In this document: piece after piece, positions 8,987 to 17,492 of the stretch
Position numbering within the stretch: position 1 is the first letter of the stretch
How the letters are laid out: each line of letters starts with the position of its first letter
Assembly: GCF_000878195.1 (NCBI RefSeq)
Contig: NZ_JXST01000029.1
Location: 1-64,000, forward strand
Direction: 5' to 3'
DNA length: 64,000 nt
Origin: Mycolicibacterium llatzerense
GTDB lineage: Bacteria; Actinomycetota; Actinomycetes; Mycobacteriales; Mycobacteriaceae
Position numbers and translations under genes: made by a program
The notes under the pieces: model-generated
Told to the model about the DNA's origin: nothing
Databases searched by the model: none
Seen by the model: only the letters and a program-made list of their open reading frames with translations

Positions 8987-10039
8987 TTACCGGTTGATCG
9001 AATGCACCAGGTCGATCGCCGCGCCGAGAGTGGTGAATCGTTCCTCGATGGTGTCGCCCGCCGGGTAGATGCGGACGGTGTCGACGCCGGCGTCGCACCA
9101 GACTTGCAGACGATCGCGCACCATGTCCGCGGTGCCGATCAGGGTGGTCGCGAGGATCATGTCGTCGGTGATCAACGCCGCCGCACCGTCGCGGTCCCCG
9201 GCCTGCCAGCGTTCCCGAACCGCCGCGGCGACGTCAGCCCAGCCCTGGCGGCTGTACGCCTGGTTGTAGAAATTGGTTGAGGCCGAACCCATTCCACCGA
9301 GGCTGAACGCCAGTTCGGACTTCCGCGCGTCGATCATCGTTTTCAGCTGCGCTTCGTCGCGTGCGAAGGACACCTCGGCGCCCTGGCAGATGTCCAAGTC
9401 GGCGCGGGTCCGGCCAGAGCGACCGAGTCCGTCGTCGAGATGGGCGAAGTAGGCGTCGTCTGCGCCCTCCGGCACGAAGCTGGTGCCGAGCCAGCCGTCG
9501 GCGACCTCGCCGGTCAGGCGCAGCATGGCGGGCGTGAGACTGGCTATGTACAGCGGTATTTCGTGCTCCGCCCGCATCGACAAGCGCATCGGCTTGACGT
9601 CGCCACCGGGCATCGGGATCTGGAACTGCTTGCCGGTGTACGTGATCCGATCGCCCGCGATGGCTTGCCGGATGATGTCGATGGTTTCCCGCATCCGGCC
9701 CAGCGGCTTGGCGAACGGCACGCCGTGCAAACCTTCCATCACTTGCGGTCCCGAGGCGCCAAGACCCAGCAAGAAGCGTCCGCCCGACAGGTTCGACAAC
9801 GTGACCGCCGCCTGGGCGATGGCCACCGGGGTACGAGTGCCGAGCTGAATAATGCCCGAGCCCAACAACATCCGGTCGGTGCACGCGGCGTAGTAACCCA
9901 ACGCCGACGGCGCGTCGGATCCCCAGGCCTCGGCCACCCAGCAGATGTCGAGGCCCATCTTCTCGGCTTCGGAGACGAAAATCCTTTGGTGGTCCCAGGT
10001 TCCGAGGCTGGCGGCCTCGATGGTTGTCGCCGCGCGCAT
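8987..10039 (-). CDS. LLM-class F420-dependent oxidoreductase
   Basis: A 350-residue luciferase-like TIM-barrel oxidoreductase. Segments GSGIIQLGTRTPVAIAQAA near residue 60 and GRFLLGLGASGPQV near residue 87 are typical of F420-dependent LLM enzymes, which are abundant in mycobacteria. The substrate is unknown. Its ATG (10039-10037) shares one base with the stop of the SRPBCC gene upstream, so the two are translationally coupled as the end of a tetR-SRPBCC-LLM operon. It is convergent with the sulfatase gene, only 4 bases away, with no terminator between them. Confidence 0.9.
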   Translation of the reverse strand: MRAATTIEAASLGTWDHQRIFVSEAEKMGLDICWVAEAWGSDAPSALGYYAACTDRMLLGSGIIQLGTRTPVAIAQAAVTLSNLSGGRFLLGLGASGPQVMEGLHGVPFAKPLGRMRETIDIIRQAIAGDRITYTGKQFQIPMPGGDVKPMRLSMRAEHEIPLYIASLTPAMLRLTGEVADGWLGTSFVPEGADDAYFAHLDDGLGRSGRTRADLDICQGAEVSFARDEAQLKTMIDARKSELAFSLGGMGSASTNFYNQAYSRQGWADVAAAVRERWQAGDRDGAAALITDDMILATTLIGTADMVRDRLQVWCDAGVDTVRIYPAGDTIEERFTTLGAAIDLVHSINR

Positions 10040-10545
10040 CAGCTTTCAGCCCGTCGCTTGATGTGCTCCAGTGCGCACTGCATACCGGACTCGAATTCGC
10101 GGAGCCGGTTGAACACGATCTTCTGTTCCTTGTCGGGCATCCGGGCGATCGCCAGAGACAAGCCCGACGGCGCGGGTCCCAGCTGAGCCCATTGCGCGAG
10201 CCGGGTTCCGGTGCCCTCGGGGCTCAGGCTCAGCCGCCAGGTCGCGGTCGGGTTCTCGGCATCTCCGATGGCCCAAGCCATCACATGTTGTGGTTCGTAC
10301 TCGACAATCTCGGATTCCGTCGACCATTCACCGAGTGCGGGGTGGCTGTTGTAGCCGACGAATCGGGCGCCGGCACGAGGTCCGTCGCAGCCGTCGAGCC
10401 ACTCGACTCGCTGCAGCTCCGGGCTGCACTCGGGCATCACCGTGATGTCGGATGCCAGTTCCCATACCCGTGCCACGGGCGCGTCGATCCACGTCGAAAC
10501 CTCGACGGTCGGGGCGTCGGCATACACCGCACCGGTCCATTCCAC
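10039..10545 (-). CDS. SRPBCC-family (polyketide cyclase/START-like) protein
   Basis: A 168-residue SRPBCC-fold protein. Its opening strand-helix pattern (VEVSTWIDAPVARVWELASDI) and late GTRLAQWAQLGPAP segment fit the polyketide cyclase/dehydrase-like group, which binds hydrophobic ligands. The start is GTG 10545 with AGGGAAG upstream, lying inside the end of the tetR gene four bases away. It overlaps the next LLM gene by one base. The coupling suggests it binds or processes the same lipophilic substrate as the LLM enzyme; this is inference. Confidence 0.85.
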   Translation of the reverse strand: MEWTGAVYADAPTVEVSTWIDAPVARVWELASDITVMPECSPELQRVEWLDGCDGPRAGARFVGYNSHPALGEWSTESEIVEYEPQHVMAWAIGDAENPTATWRLSLSPEGTGTRLAQWAQLGPAPSGLSLAIARMPDKEQKIVFNRLREFESGMQCALEHIKRRAES

Positions 10546-10549
10546 GATT

Positions 10550-11179
10550 TCAACTTCCCTTCCGTGCAGTCCGTTTGGCTGGGCGCCTCACGGTTTCGGC
10601 CGCAGGTTCTGCGGCGAAAAGTGTCCGGGCCGCCAACAGGACCTTCAGTTCGGTGTTGACGTCCTCGAGTGGCCGCAGGCTCGACGTGGCCCGGCACATG
10701 GTGATCGCACCTTCAATCGCGCCGAGAGACGTGGTGGCGAGCCGTCGCGCGACCGCGGTGTCGAGGCCATCCGCCGTCAGACAATCGGTGACCAACTCGT
10801 GCCAGGTGCGGAAAATCTGATTGGCGTGCTGTGCCAGTGCCGAGTCCGGCTGGGCGCTGACGGCGATGGACACCACCGGGCACCCGACGGCGAAATTGTT
10901 CTGGCGCAGTAGTTTTCGCCAGAAGGCTGTGACTGCATCGACGACGGCGGCGGGTCCGTTGTCCGCGGCATTGGAGATGAGCCGGGAGATCGCATCACCG
11001 CTGAGCTGCGCGGCCTCGTCGATGATCTGGGCACGCCCGCTCGGAAAATGATGATAGATCGACCCCCGGGGTGCCCCGCTCCGGCTGAGCACATCGTCGA
11101 GCGTGACACCGTCGACGCCGCGCTCGCGCAACAGCTCGACGGCGGCAAGCACCATCGACTGACGGGTATCGGTCGGCAT
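10550..11179 (-). CDS. TetR-family regulator (LmrA/YxaF-like)
   Basis: A 209-residue TetR protein. The HTH is around residues 25-46 (TLDDVLSRSGAPRGSIYHHF), the ligand domain contains NFAVGCPVVSIAVSA as in the LmrA/YxaF/YcdC group, and the tail is basic (RRPAKRTARKGS). ATG 11179 has AGGAG seven bases upstream. It is the first gene of the operon with the SRPBCC and LLM genes and is preceded by two adjoining dyads at 11203-11232, so autoregulation of the whole operon is likely. Confidence 0.92.
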   Translation of the reverse strand: MPTDTRQSMVLAAVELLRERGVDGVTLDDVLSRSGAPRGSIYHHFPSGRAQIIDEAAQLSGDAISRLISNAADNGPAAVVDAVTAFWRKLLRQNNFAVGCPVVSIAVSAQPDSALAQHANQIFRTWHELVTDCLTADGLDTAVARRLATTSLGAIEGAITMCRATSSLRPLEDVNTELKVLLAARTLFAAEPAAETVRRPAKRTARKGS

Positions 11180-11202
11180 GGGCAGCTCCTGGCGGGCGGA
11201 TC

Positions 11203-11232
11203 ATTCGGTCCGAATTATGATCCGAATCATAA
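11203..11232. promoter_or_regulatory. Paired dyad operator upstream of the tetR operon
   Basis: ATTCGGTCCGAAT (11203-11215) is a perfect 13-base palindrome. It adjoins an imperfect dyad at 11214-11232 whose core is ATGATCCGAATCAT. Both lie 24-53 bases upstream of the tetR start, in the position expected of an autoregulatory operator. Confidence 0.65.
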
Positions 11233-11298
11233 CCAGGAGTCAATGGCGCCCAACAATCCGCACATGATCGCTCCACCTGAGGACGATTACCCGCTTGA

Positions 11299-11316
11299 CT
11301 ATGAGTCCCCTCATAG
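11299..11316. repeat. Small perfect inverted repeat
   Basis: CTATGAG at 11299-11305 and CTCATAG at 11310-11316 are perfect complements around a 4-base spacer TCCC. The element lies between the tetR operon start and the long hairpin at 11336. It may be a second operator or a small hairpin; nothing decides. Confidence 0.45.
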
Positions 11317-11335
11317 CGGGTCGGATGGCAGTAAG

Positions 11336-11396
11336 CGCGAGCAGACGTAAAACTGTCGAATCACGTCCAGAAACGACAGTTTTGCGTCTGCTCGCG
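11336..11396. terminator. 61-base hairpin downstream of the fadD gene
   Basis: Arms of 23 bases (11336-11358 and 11374-11396, starting cgcgagcagacg) pair with a single non-Watson-Crick position that would be G-U in RNA of one strand. The loop is 15 bases. It begins 12 bases beyond the fadD stop in the direction of fadD transcription and insulates the tetR operon further on. It is read as an intrinsic terminator without a T-tract. Confidence 0.75.
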
Positions 11397-11407
11397 GGAG
11401 AACCGGC

Positions 11408-13210
11408 CTAGAGCGTCCCGTCCAGATACGCGGCGCGGCAGGCGCGGCGGGCCAATTTCCCGCTGGTGGTGCGCGGGATACCGCCCGCGGGCAGCAACCG
11501 GACGTCGGCGACGGTCACTGCGTGGCGCTCGGCCACCAGCGCGCGAATCGCGTCGATCGCCGGCTGCGGATCACTGCGGGCCGTGCCTGATGCGCGCTCG
11601 GCGATGATCACGAGCTGGTCGCCACCATCGACGGGCACGGTGAACGCGGCCACGTACCCCCGCCGCACCAGAGCTGACGCGTCAGCAGCGGTGGCCTCGA
11701 GGTCATGCGGATAGTGATTTTGCCCGTCGATCGTGATGATGTCGGCCAGCCGCCCGGTCACGTACAACTCGCCGTCGAGATAGAAGCCCAGATCGCCTGT
11801 GCGCATCCAGCATCCGTCGACATCGGCGCCGTCAGCGTGACTGTCCTTCGGTAGGACGCACCGAAGCCGAGCCTGGAATACCTCACGCGTCTCGTCCGGC
11901 AGACCCCAGTAGCCGCGGCCGATGTTGTTGCCCTGCAACCAGATCTCGCCGACTCGCCCGTCGGGCTGCTCGGTTCCGGTGGCCGGGTCCACCATCACCG
12001 TCCACAGGCTGCTGGCCGTCTGCCCACAGGAGACCTGCGCGACCGCGCCCGGTGCATCCTCGGACACCGCCACGGCGAAGCCCGCCGCGAGCTGGTCGCG
12101 GTCGAAGTACCGCACCGTCGCCTCCGCGTCAGGTGCGATGTTGGAGACGAAAAGTGTTGCCTCGGCGATGCCGTAGGACGGCTTGATCGCTGTCTTCGGC
12201 AGCCCGTACGGTTCGAACGCCGCGTTGAACGTTTTGATGGCGTCGATGCTGACCGGCTCCGAACCGACGATCATCACCACGTTGGCCAGGTCGATGTCGT
12301 CGCCGGGGCCCGGCGCACCACGATGCGCCGACCACTCGTAGGCGAAATTCGGTGCGGCGGTGACCACCCGGCCGACCTTCGACCCGTCGGACAACGCCTG
12401 GATCCACCGCAGCGGCCGACGGATGAATGCGGTGGGAGACAGCAACGTTGAGTGTCCGCCGTACACGGTAGGAAAGCCGATCATGGACAGACCCATATCG
12501 TGATACAGCGGCAGCCAGCTGACGCCGTGGGTGTTGCGGTCCAGCATGTCGATGGACAGGATCATCTGAATCAGATTGGTGCCCACGGCTTTGTGCGTGA
12601 TCTCGACGCCGACCGGCGGTCGGGTTGCGCCCGAGGTGTACTGCAGGTGAGAGACGTCGTCGATGTCGATGTGGACGGGATCGAACGCGACGCCTTCGTC
12701 GTCCGGCACCTCACCGACGGCGACGACCGTCGGACTGCCCAAATCCGGGTGGGCGGACAGGAATTCGGTGACGGCGGACCGCGCCGACGCCGTCGTCAGG
12801 ATCGCAGCTGGTCGCGCGTCGTGCAGCGCCGTGTCCAAACGTTCGGCATGCCCCGGTAATTCGGGCGCGAACAGCGGCACCGCAATGGCGCCGGCCTTGA
12901 TCGCCGCGAAGAACCCGGCGACGTAGTCGAGGCCCTGCGGCGCCATGATGGCAACTCGATCACCACGCGCGGCGACCGCCTGTACCCGGGCCGCGATGGC
13001 CGCCAGGCGCACCCCGAGTTCGGACCAGGTCAGTTCTGTCGTCCGCACATCGGAGCCGGAGTAATCCAGGTAACGGTAGGCCACCATGTCGGGCAGATGT
13101 GCGATGTTCCCGTCGATCAAGGCGATCAGCGTCGCGGTGGGCGGCAGCTTCACCCGCCCCGCCTCGTCGATGCAGTCCTCGATCTGGAACAGGGCGCTGC
13201 TCGATGTCAT
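11408..13210 (-). CDS. Fatty acyl-AMP ligase (FAAL-type FadD)
   Basis: A 600-residue adenylate-forming enzyme. The AMP-binding P-loop reads YTSGATRPPVGVEITH (about residue 190), WLPLYHDMGL (about 235) is typical of FAALs, GYWGLPDET and MRTGDLGFYLDGELYVTGR mark the later core motifs, and the catalytic lysine is in RTTSGKLARRACR near the end. Length and motifs fit the FAAL branch (FadD23/FadD32-like), which activates fatty acids as acyl-adenylates for a polyketide synthase. No polyketide synthase lies in this window, so its partner is unknown. ATG 13210 begins a solitary gene ended by the 11336 hairpin. Confidence 0.9.
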   Translation of the reverse strand: MTSSSALFQIEDCIDEAGRVKLPPTATLIALIDGNIAHLPDMVAYRYLDYSGSDVRTTELTWSELGVRLAAIAARVQAVAARGDRVAIMAPQGLDYVAGFFAAIKAGAIAVPLFAPELPGHAERLDTALHDARPAAILTTASARSAVTEFLSAHPDLGSPTVVAVGEVPDDEGVAFDPVHIDIDDVSHLQYTSGATRPPVGVEITHKAVGTNLIQMILSIDMLDRNTHGVSWLPLYHDMGLSMIGFPTVYGGHSTLLSPTAFIRRPLRWIQALSDGSKVGRVVTAAPNFAYEWSAHRGAPGPGDDIDLANVVMIVGSEPVSIDAIKTFNAAFEPYGLPKTAIKPSYGIAEATLFVSNIAPDAEATVRYFDRDQLAAGFAVAVSEDAPGAVAQVSCGQTASSLWTVMVDPATGTEQPDGRVGEIWLQGNNIGRGYWGLPDETREVFQARLRCVLPKDSHADGADVDGCWMRTGDLGFYLDGELYVTGRLADIITIDGQNHYPHDLEATAADASALVRRGYVAAFTVPVDGGDQLVIIAERASGTARSDPQPAIDAIRALVAERHAVTVADVRLLPAGGIPRTTSGKLARRACRAAYLDGTL

Positions 13211-13326
13211 GTGTCCAGATTAGGGGGCAGATCAACCCAACGGCAGTGGCGCTCGACACTCCCAGGGGACGAGCCGCCCCGAAACCGTCGAAAATGACTG
13301 GGCCGTCCGGGTTCTGGCCAGACAGG

Positions 13327-14451
13327 TCACCTGCGGGACCATTCCTCGGCCAGCAGCTCATAGGACCGCACCCGGTCGTTGTGGTCGTGAGTGATGGTCG
13401 TGATGATGAGCTCGTCGGCCGCCGTGGCGTCGCGTAACCGCTCGAGCTGGTCGGCGACCTGGGCGGCCGATCCGACGAACTGGGTATCCACTCGGTCGGC
13501 GACGAGGTCGCGTTCGGCGGCGGTCCAGGCGTGTGTCCGGGCTTCGGCCGGGGCCGGAAACGGGATCGCGCCTTCAGCCGTCCGGATACTGCGCACCCAC
13601 AGGCCGTAGCCGGCGGCGTGTTCCCGGGCGGTGGCCTCGTCTTCGGCGACGACGACGTCGGCCGAGACCGCGACGTAGGGCTCGGCGAGCTCGGCCGACG
13701 GCCGAAACGCGGCCCGGTAGGCGTCGGTCGCCTCCAGGACCGATGCCGGCGCGACGTGATAATTGCCGGCGAAGCGCAGCCCTCGCGTGCCGGCAACGTC
13801 GGCACTCTCACCGCCGCTGCTGCCCAGGATCCAGATCTGGAGGTCAGCACCTTCGCCCGGCACAACCCGTGCCGTCAACCCATCCGCGTTGCGGTAGCCG
13901 CCTGCGATCAACGCAAGAATGTCGTCGATCTGGTCGGTGTAGTCCTGCGATTGCGCGCCCGGCAGCTGGAGCAGCGCCCGCTGGAGTGCGAACCGCGGGG
14001 ACTTCAACAGCGGTAACGGATCGAACTTCCCGGGGATCAGCAGTCCGTTTCCGCCAGTGCCATTGACCCGGGTGGCTGCCGCGGCGGGTACGGGCACCTT
14101 GGCTTCCCGCGGCTTGCCGCCGGAGCGCCCCAGGCCGAGGTCGAACCGGCCGGGATGCAGGGCGTCGAGCAGGCCGAACTCCTCCACCGTCGCCACCGCG
14201 GTCCGGTGCCCCATCTGTACCGCGCCCGAACCCAGCCGGATGGTCGAGGTCTCCGCAGCGGTCAGCGCGAGCAGCACCGCCGGCGACGTGCCGGCAATAC
14301 CGGGATTGAGGTGATGTTCGGCGAACCAGTAGCGCGCATAGCCGAGCGCCTCCGCGCGCTTTGCGAGGTCGATGCTGTTGCGCAACGCCTGCGGCGCAGT
14401 CGAACCCGACGAGATGGGCACCAGATCGAGCACTGTCAGTGGAGTCGCCAT
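13327..14451 (-). CDS. LLM-class flavin-dependent oxidoreductase (MsnO8-like)
   Basis: A 374-residue luciferase-like protein. The start LTVLDLVPISSG, then RYWFAEHHLNPGIAGTSPAV and RIRLGSGAVQMGH-like segments, fit the short-chain MsnO8/LLM group. It is the third gene in a row of three LLM genes on the minus strand, only 3 bases after the stop of the preceding NtaA-type gene, so the three are probably co-transcribed. The substrate is unknown. ATG 14451 is the start; the gene ends about 116 bases before the fadD start. Confidence 0.9.
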   Translation of the reverse strand: MATPLTVLDLVPISSGSTAPQALRNSIDLAKRAEALGYARYWFAEHHLNPGIAGTSPAVLLALTAAETSTIRLGSGAVQMGHRTAVATVEEFGLLDALHPGRFDLGLGRSGGKPREAKVPVPAAAATRVNGTGGNGLLIPGKFDPLPLLKSPRFALQRALLQLPGAQSQDYTDQIDDILALIAGGYRNADGLTARVVPGEGADLQIWILGSSGGESADVAGTRGLRFAGNYHVAPASVLEATDAYRAAFRPSAELAEPYVAVSADVVVAEDEATAREHAAGYGLWVRSIRTAEGAIPFPAPAEARTHAWTAAERDLVADRVDTQFVGSAAQVADQLERLRDATAADELIITTITHDHNDRVRSYELLAEEWSRR

Positions 14452-14454
14452 GGT

Positions 14455-15843
14455 CTACGACGCCACCTCGGTGGACGGGTTCGTGCGGCGCGCCGGTCGC
14501 GGCAGCGGCGCCAGCCCCAGGTGGTCGCGCAACGTACTGCCCGCGTATTCGGTGCGGAACGTGCCGCGCTCCTGCAGCAGCAGCACCACCTGGTCGACAA
14601 ACACATCGAGTCCGCCGGGCGTGATGTGCGGGACCAGGATGAATCCGTCACTGGCATCGGCCTGAACGAAGTCGTCGATGGTCGACGCGATCGTCTGAGC
14701 CGACCCGATGAACGACTGCCTGCCGGTGACTTCGATGATCAGCTCACGGCTGCTGAGGTTCTGCGCCTCGGCTTTGGCCCTCCACTCGGCGGCGGTCGCG
14801 AGGGGGTCGCGGAACATGCGCACGCTGGCCCGACCGCGGGCGATGGTGTTCTCCCCCACGACCGGATCCACGGTGGGCAGCGGGCCGTCCGGATCATGGT
14901 CGGAAAGGTCCCGGTTCCAGAGCTGTTCGAGAAATTTGATCGCGGTCTGTGGAGAGACCTGGGCAAGCCGGACCTCGTGCGCGATGTCGGCCGCCTCCTG
15001 GTCCGTGTCGCCGATTACGAAGGTGGCGGCCGGCAGGATCAGCAACTCGTCATGACGGCGCCCGTACCGAGCCAGCCTGCCTTTGACATCGGTGTAGAAC
15101 GCCTGGCCTGCCTCCAGCGTGCTGTGCCTGGAGAAGATCGCATCGGCAGCCGATGCCGCGAACTCCCGGCCCTCGTCTGAATCGCCTGCCTGGAAGATCA
15201 CCGGCCGGCCCTGGGGGCTGCGTGGCACGTTGAACCGGCCGTGGATGTCGAAGTGACTGTCCGTGTGATCGAAGGCCCCGGCGTCGGGATCGGACAAGAA
15301 CACGCCGGCAGCCTTGTCTGCCACGATCTCGCCACCGCGCCACGAGTCGACGAGCTCGAGCGCCGTCGCCAGGAACGTCTTGGCCCGCTCGTAACGCTGG
15401 TCCTCGGCGAGGAAGCCGCCACGGCGAAAGTTCTCCCCCGTGAACGCATCCCACGATGTCACGACATTCCAGGCGGCACGGCCTGCGGACAGGTGGTCCA
15501 GCGAGGCGAATTGGCGGGCTACCTCGTAGGGCTCGTTGAATGTCGAATTGATGGTGCCGGTCAACCCGATTCGCTCCGTCACCGCAGCCAGCGCCGCCAG
15601 CACGGTGAAGGTGTCCGGACGGCCCACCACGTCGAGGTCGTAGATGAGTCCGTTCTGTTCCCGCAGCCGCAGCCCTTCGGCCAGAAACAGGAAATCGAAT
15701 TTCCCGCGCTCAGCGGTCTCGGCGAAATGTATGAACGAGCTGAACTCGATGTGGCTGCCGGCGGCCGGGTCGCTCCACACGGTGGTGTTGTTCACCCCGG
15801 GGAAGTGCGCGGCCAGGTGAGTTTGCTTGACTGGCTTGCTCAT
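14455..15843 (-). CDS. NtaA/SnaA/DszA-family FMN-dependent monooxygenase
   Basis: A 462-residue flavin monooxygenase of the NtaA/SnaA/DszA branch. It starts MSKPVKQTHLAAHFPGVN and includes FDFLFLAEGLRLRE, RAAWNVVTSWD, GRPVIFQAGDSDEGREFAA and the characteristic C-terminal TLRDHLGL. These enzymes use FMNH2 from a separate reductase to oxidise chelators, sulfones or similar compounds; no reductase gene is seen here. ATG 15843 is chosen over the longer ATG 15891 because GAGGA lies just upstream and the longer form would overlap the preceding gene. It is the middle gene of a three-gene LLM operon. Confidence 0.9.
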   Translation of the reverse strand: MSKPVKQTHLAAHFPGVNNTTVWSDPAAGSHIEFSSFIHFAETAERGKFDFLFLAEGLRLREQNGLIYDLDVVGRPDTFTVLAALAAVTERIGLTGTINSTFNEPYEVARQFASLDHLSAGRAAWNVVTSWDAFTGENFRRGGFLAEDQRYERAKTFLATALELVDSWRGGEIVADKAAGVFLSDPDAGAFDHTDSHFDIHGRFNVPRSPQGRPVIFQAGDSDEGREFAASAADAIFSRHSTLEAGQAFYTDVKGRLARYGRRHDELLILPAATFVIGDTDQEAADIAHEVRLAQVSPQTAIKFLEQLWNRDLSDHDPDGPLPTVDPVVGENTIARGRASVRMFRDPLATAAEWRAKAEAQNLSSRELIIEVTGRQSFIGSAQTIASTIDDFVQADASDGFILVPHITPGGLDVFVDQVVLLLQERGTFRTEYAGSTLRDHLGLAPLPRPARRTNPSTEVAS

Positions 15844-15877
15844 TGGCTGATCCTCGGATTCTGCGTGTTTCAGTGGT

Positions 15878-17050
15878 TCAGGCGAGCGCATAGCGGTTGG
15901 CGGGACGCGGCAGGCCGAGCAACCCGCGGAGCGTGTTCGCTTCGTACTCGCCGCGGAACAGCGCCCGTCGGCGCAGTTCGGGCACGAGCTGCTCGGTGAT
16001 CTGGCGCAGGTCGTGGGGCAGCGTCGCCGGCCGCAGCCGGAAGCCCGTCAACCCAGCGGCGTGCCATTCCTGCAGCAGGTCGGCCAAGTGAGCCGCGGTA
16101 CCGACGAAAATTCGCGCGTCACTGCGATATTCGGATCCGGCGAGGTCATCGAGCCGACGCCGACGGGCCTGGGCCGCCAACTCGCTGTCGTCGAGAAAGA
16201 CCACCAGGTCGCCGAAGATGTGCAGCTTCTCGGAACCCCGGCCCACAGCCTGTTGTAGGGCACGGATCTCACCGACGATGTCTGCCGCATCCTCGGCGTC
16301 ACGCGGGGTCACGAACCCGATGTCTGCGCTGCCGGCGATCAACTCGTAGGAGGCGCCGCCGTGGCCCAGGGCCGCGACGATCGGCTGGCCCTGCGGCGGG
16401 CGCGGCGTGATCGACGGGCCCTTGACCGAAAACCAGCGGCCTTCGAAGTCGATGTAGTGCAGCTTGTCCCGGTCGACGAATCGTCCCGTGGCGGCGTCGC
16501 GGATCTCCGCGTCGTCCTCCCAGCTGTCCCAGAGGCGACGCAACACTTCGACGTAATCGGCTGTCTCGGTGAAGTATTCACGGATCTGTCGTTCGACTGC
16601 CGGTTCACGCCGCCCGAAATGGGCGGCCACATCTCGGCGGCCCGCGATCTGCACACGAACGCCGGCCCGCCCGGCGCTCACGTAGTCCAGCGTGGCGATG
16701 GACTTCGACACATGAAAAGGCTCGGTATGGGTGACCACCGTCGTCGGCACCAGCCCGATCCGCTGAGTACGAGGTGCGACGCGGGCGGCGATGAGCACGG
16801 CGTCCAACCGGCCGCGGACCCGATCGGTTCGATCGTCGGGCTCGAACGGATCGTCGGACTGCACCGCAAGCGAGTCTTCGATGGTCACCAGATCCACTGA
16901 GCCGCGTTCTGCCTCGACGGCCAGATCGGTCCAGTACCCGGCACCGAACAGGTCTGCGGGTCGCGCGTCGGCTTCCCGCCACGCGGCCGGGTGCCATCCG
17001 GCGCCGTCCAAAGCCACTGCCAGATGGAATCGGTTCGACGAATCGGGCAT
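15878..17050 (-). CDS. LLM-class (NtaA/SnaA/DszA-like) flavin monooxygenase
   Basis: A 390-residue luciferase-like monooxygenase. Marks include HLAVALDGAGWHPAAWR at the start, YVSAGRAGVRVQIAGR, RPPQGQPIVAALGHG and the terminal TLRGLLGLPRPANRY, which parallels the C-terminus of the next gene. ATG 17050 with AGGAAAG/GCAGG upstream is preferred to the open-frame start at 17122. It is the first gene of the three-LLM operon and ends 34 bases before the next start. The two SnaA-like products are related but clearly different in sequence; whether they form a two-component enzyme is unknown. Confidence 0.88.
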   Translation of the reverse strand: MPDSSNRFHLAVALDGAGWHPAAWREADARPADLFGAGYWTDLAVEAERGSVDLVTIEDSLAVQSDDPFEPDDRTDRVRGRLDAVLIAARVAPRTQRIGLVPTTVVTHTEPFHVSKSIATLDYVSAGRAGVRVQIAGRRDVAAHFGRREPAVERQIREYFTETADYVEVLRRLWDSWEDDAEIRDAATGRFVDRDKLHYIDFEGRWFSVKGPSITPRPPQGQPIVAALGHGGASYELIAGSADIGFVTPRDAEDAADIVGEIRALQQAVGRGSEKLHIFGDLVVFLDDSELAAQARRRRLDDLAGSEYRSDARIFVGTAAHLADLLQEWHAAGLTGFRLRPATLPHDLRQITEQLVPELRRRALFRGEYEANTLRGLLGLPRPANRYALA

Positions 17051-17492
17051 CACGCGACCTGCTTTCCTGACGGGATACGACCACTTTGCCGAGCCGCGCG
17101 CAGATCGCGGCAGCTGCGACACCGTCAGCGCCAGGGAAAGGGAATAATCGCGCTACCGGCGGGCAGGTTCGGTCCGACGCGCATCGACCGATCGCACCAC
17201 CACACCCAGAGTCGCGCGGGCCGGGTCGCCGACGACACCCCCGACGCCGCGGTACATAGGGGCCGTACCGTCAAAACAGCTGCAGGTCAGCAACTTTGAC
17301 GCCATCGCCCCAGCACTGGCGTGCGCCCGTTGCGCGACTCAGCAGAATTCGGGGGCCCACATCGCGGAGTCGACCAGAGAATCTGCGCCGCAGCTTTCAG
17401 CGCTTGCCATCCGACGCCATCGCCGAATGGAGACACCGCAGCCCCCTGAAATCATCGCGATTGCAAACCCGCCGCCGGGCCGCCGCATCGAC
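17051..17492. other. Non-coding interval between LLM operon and amidohydrolase
   Basis: No credible gene is seen in these 442 bases. They should contain the promoter of the LLM operon on the minus strand. The only structure noticed is a small dyad, CGGTAC and GTACCG, at 17250-17270 with a 9-base spacer. Confidence 0.5.
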
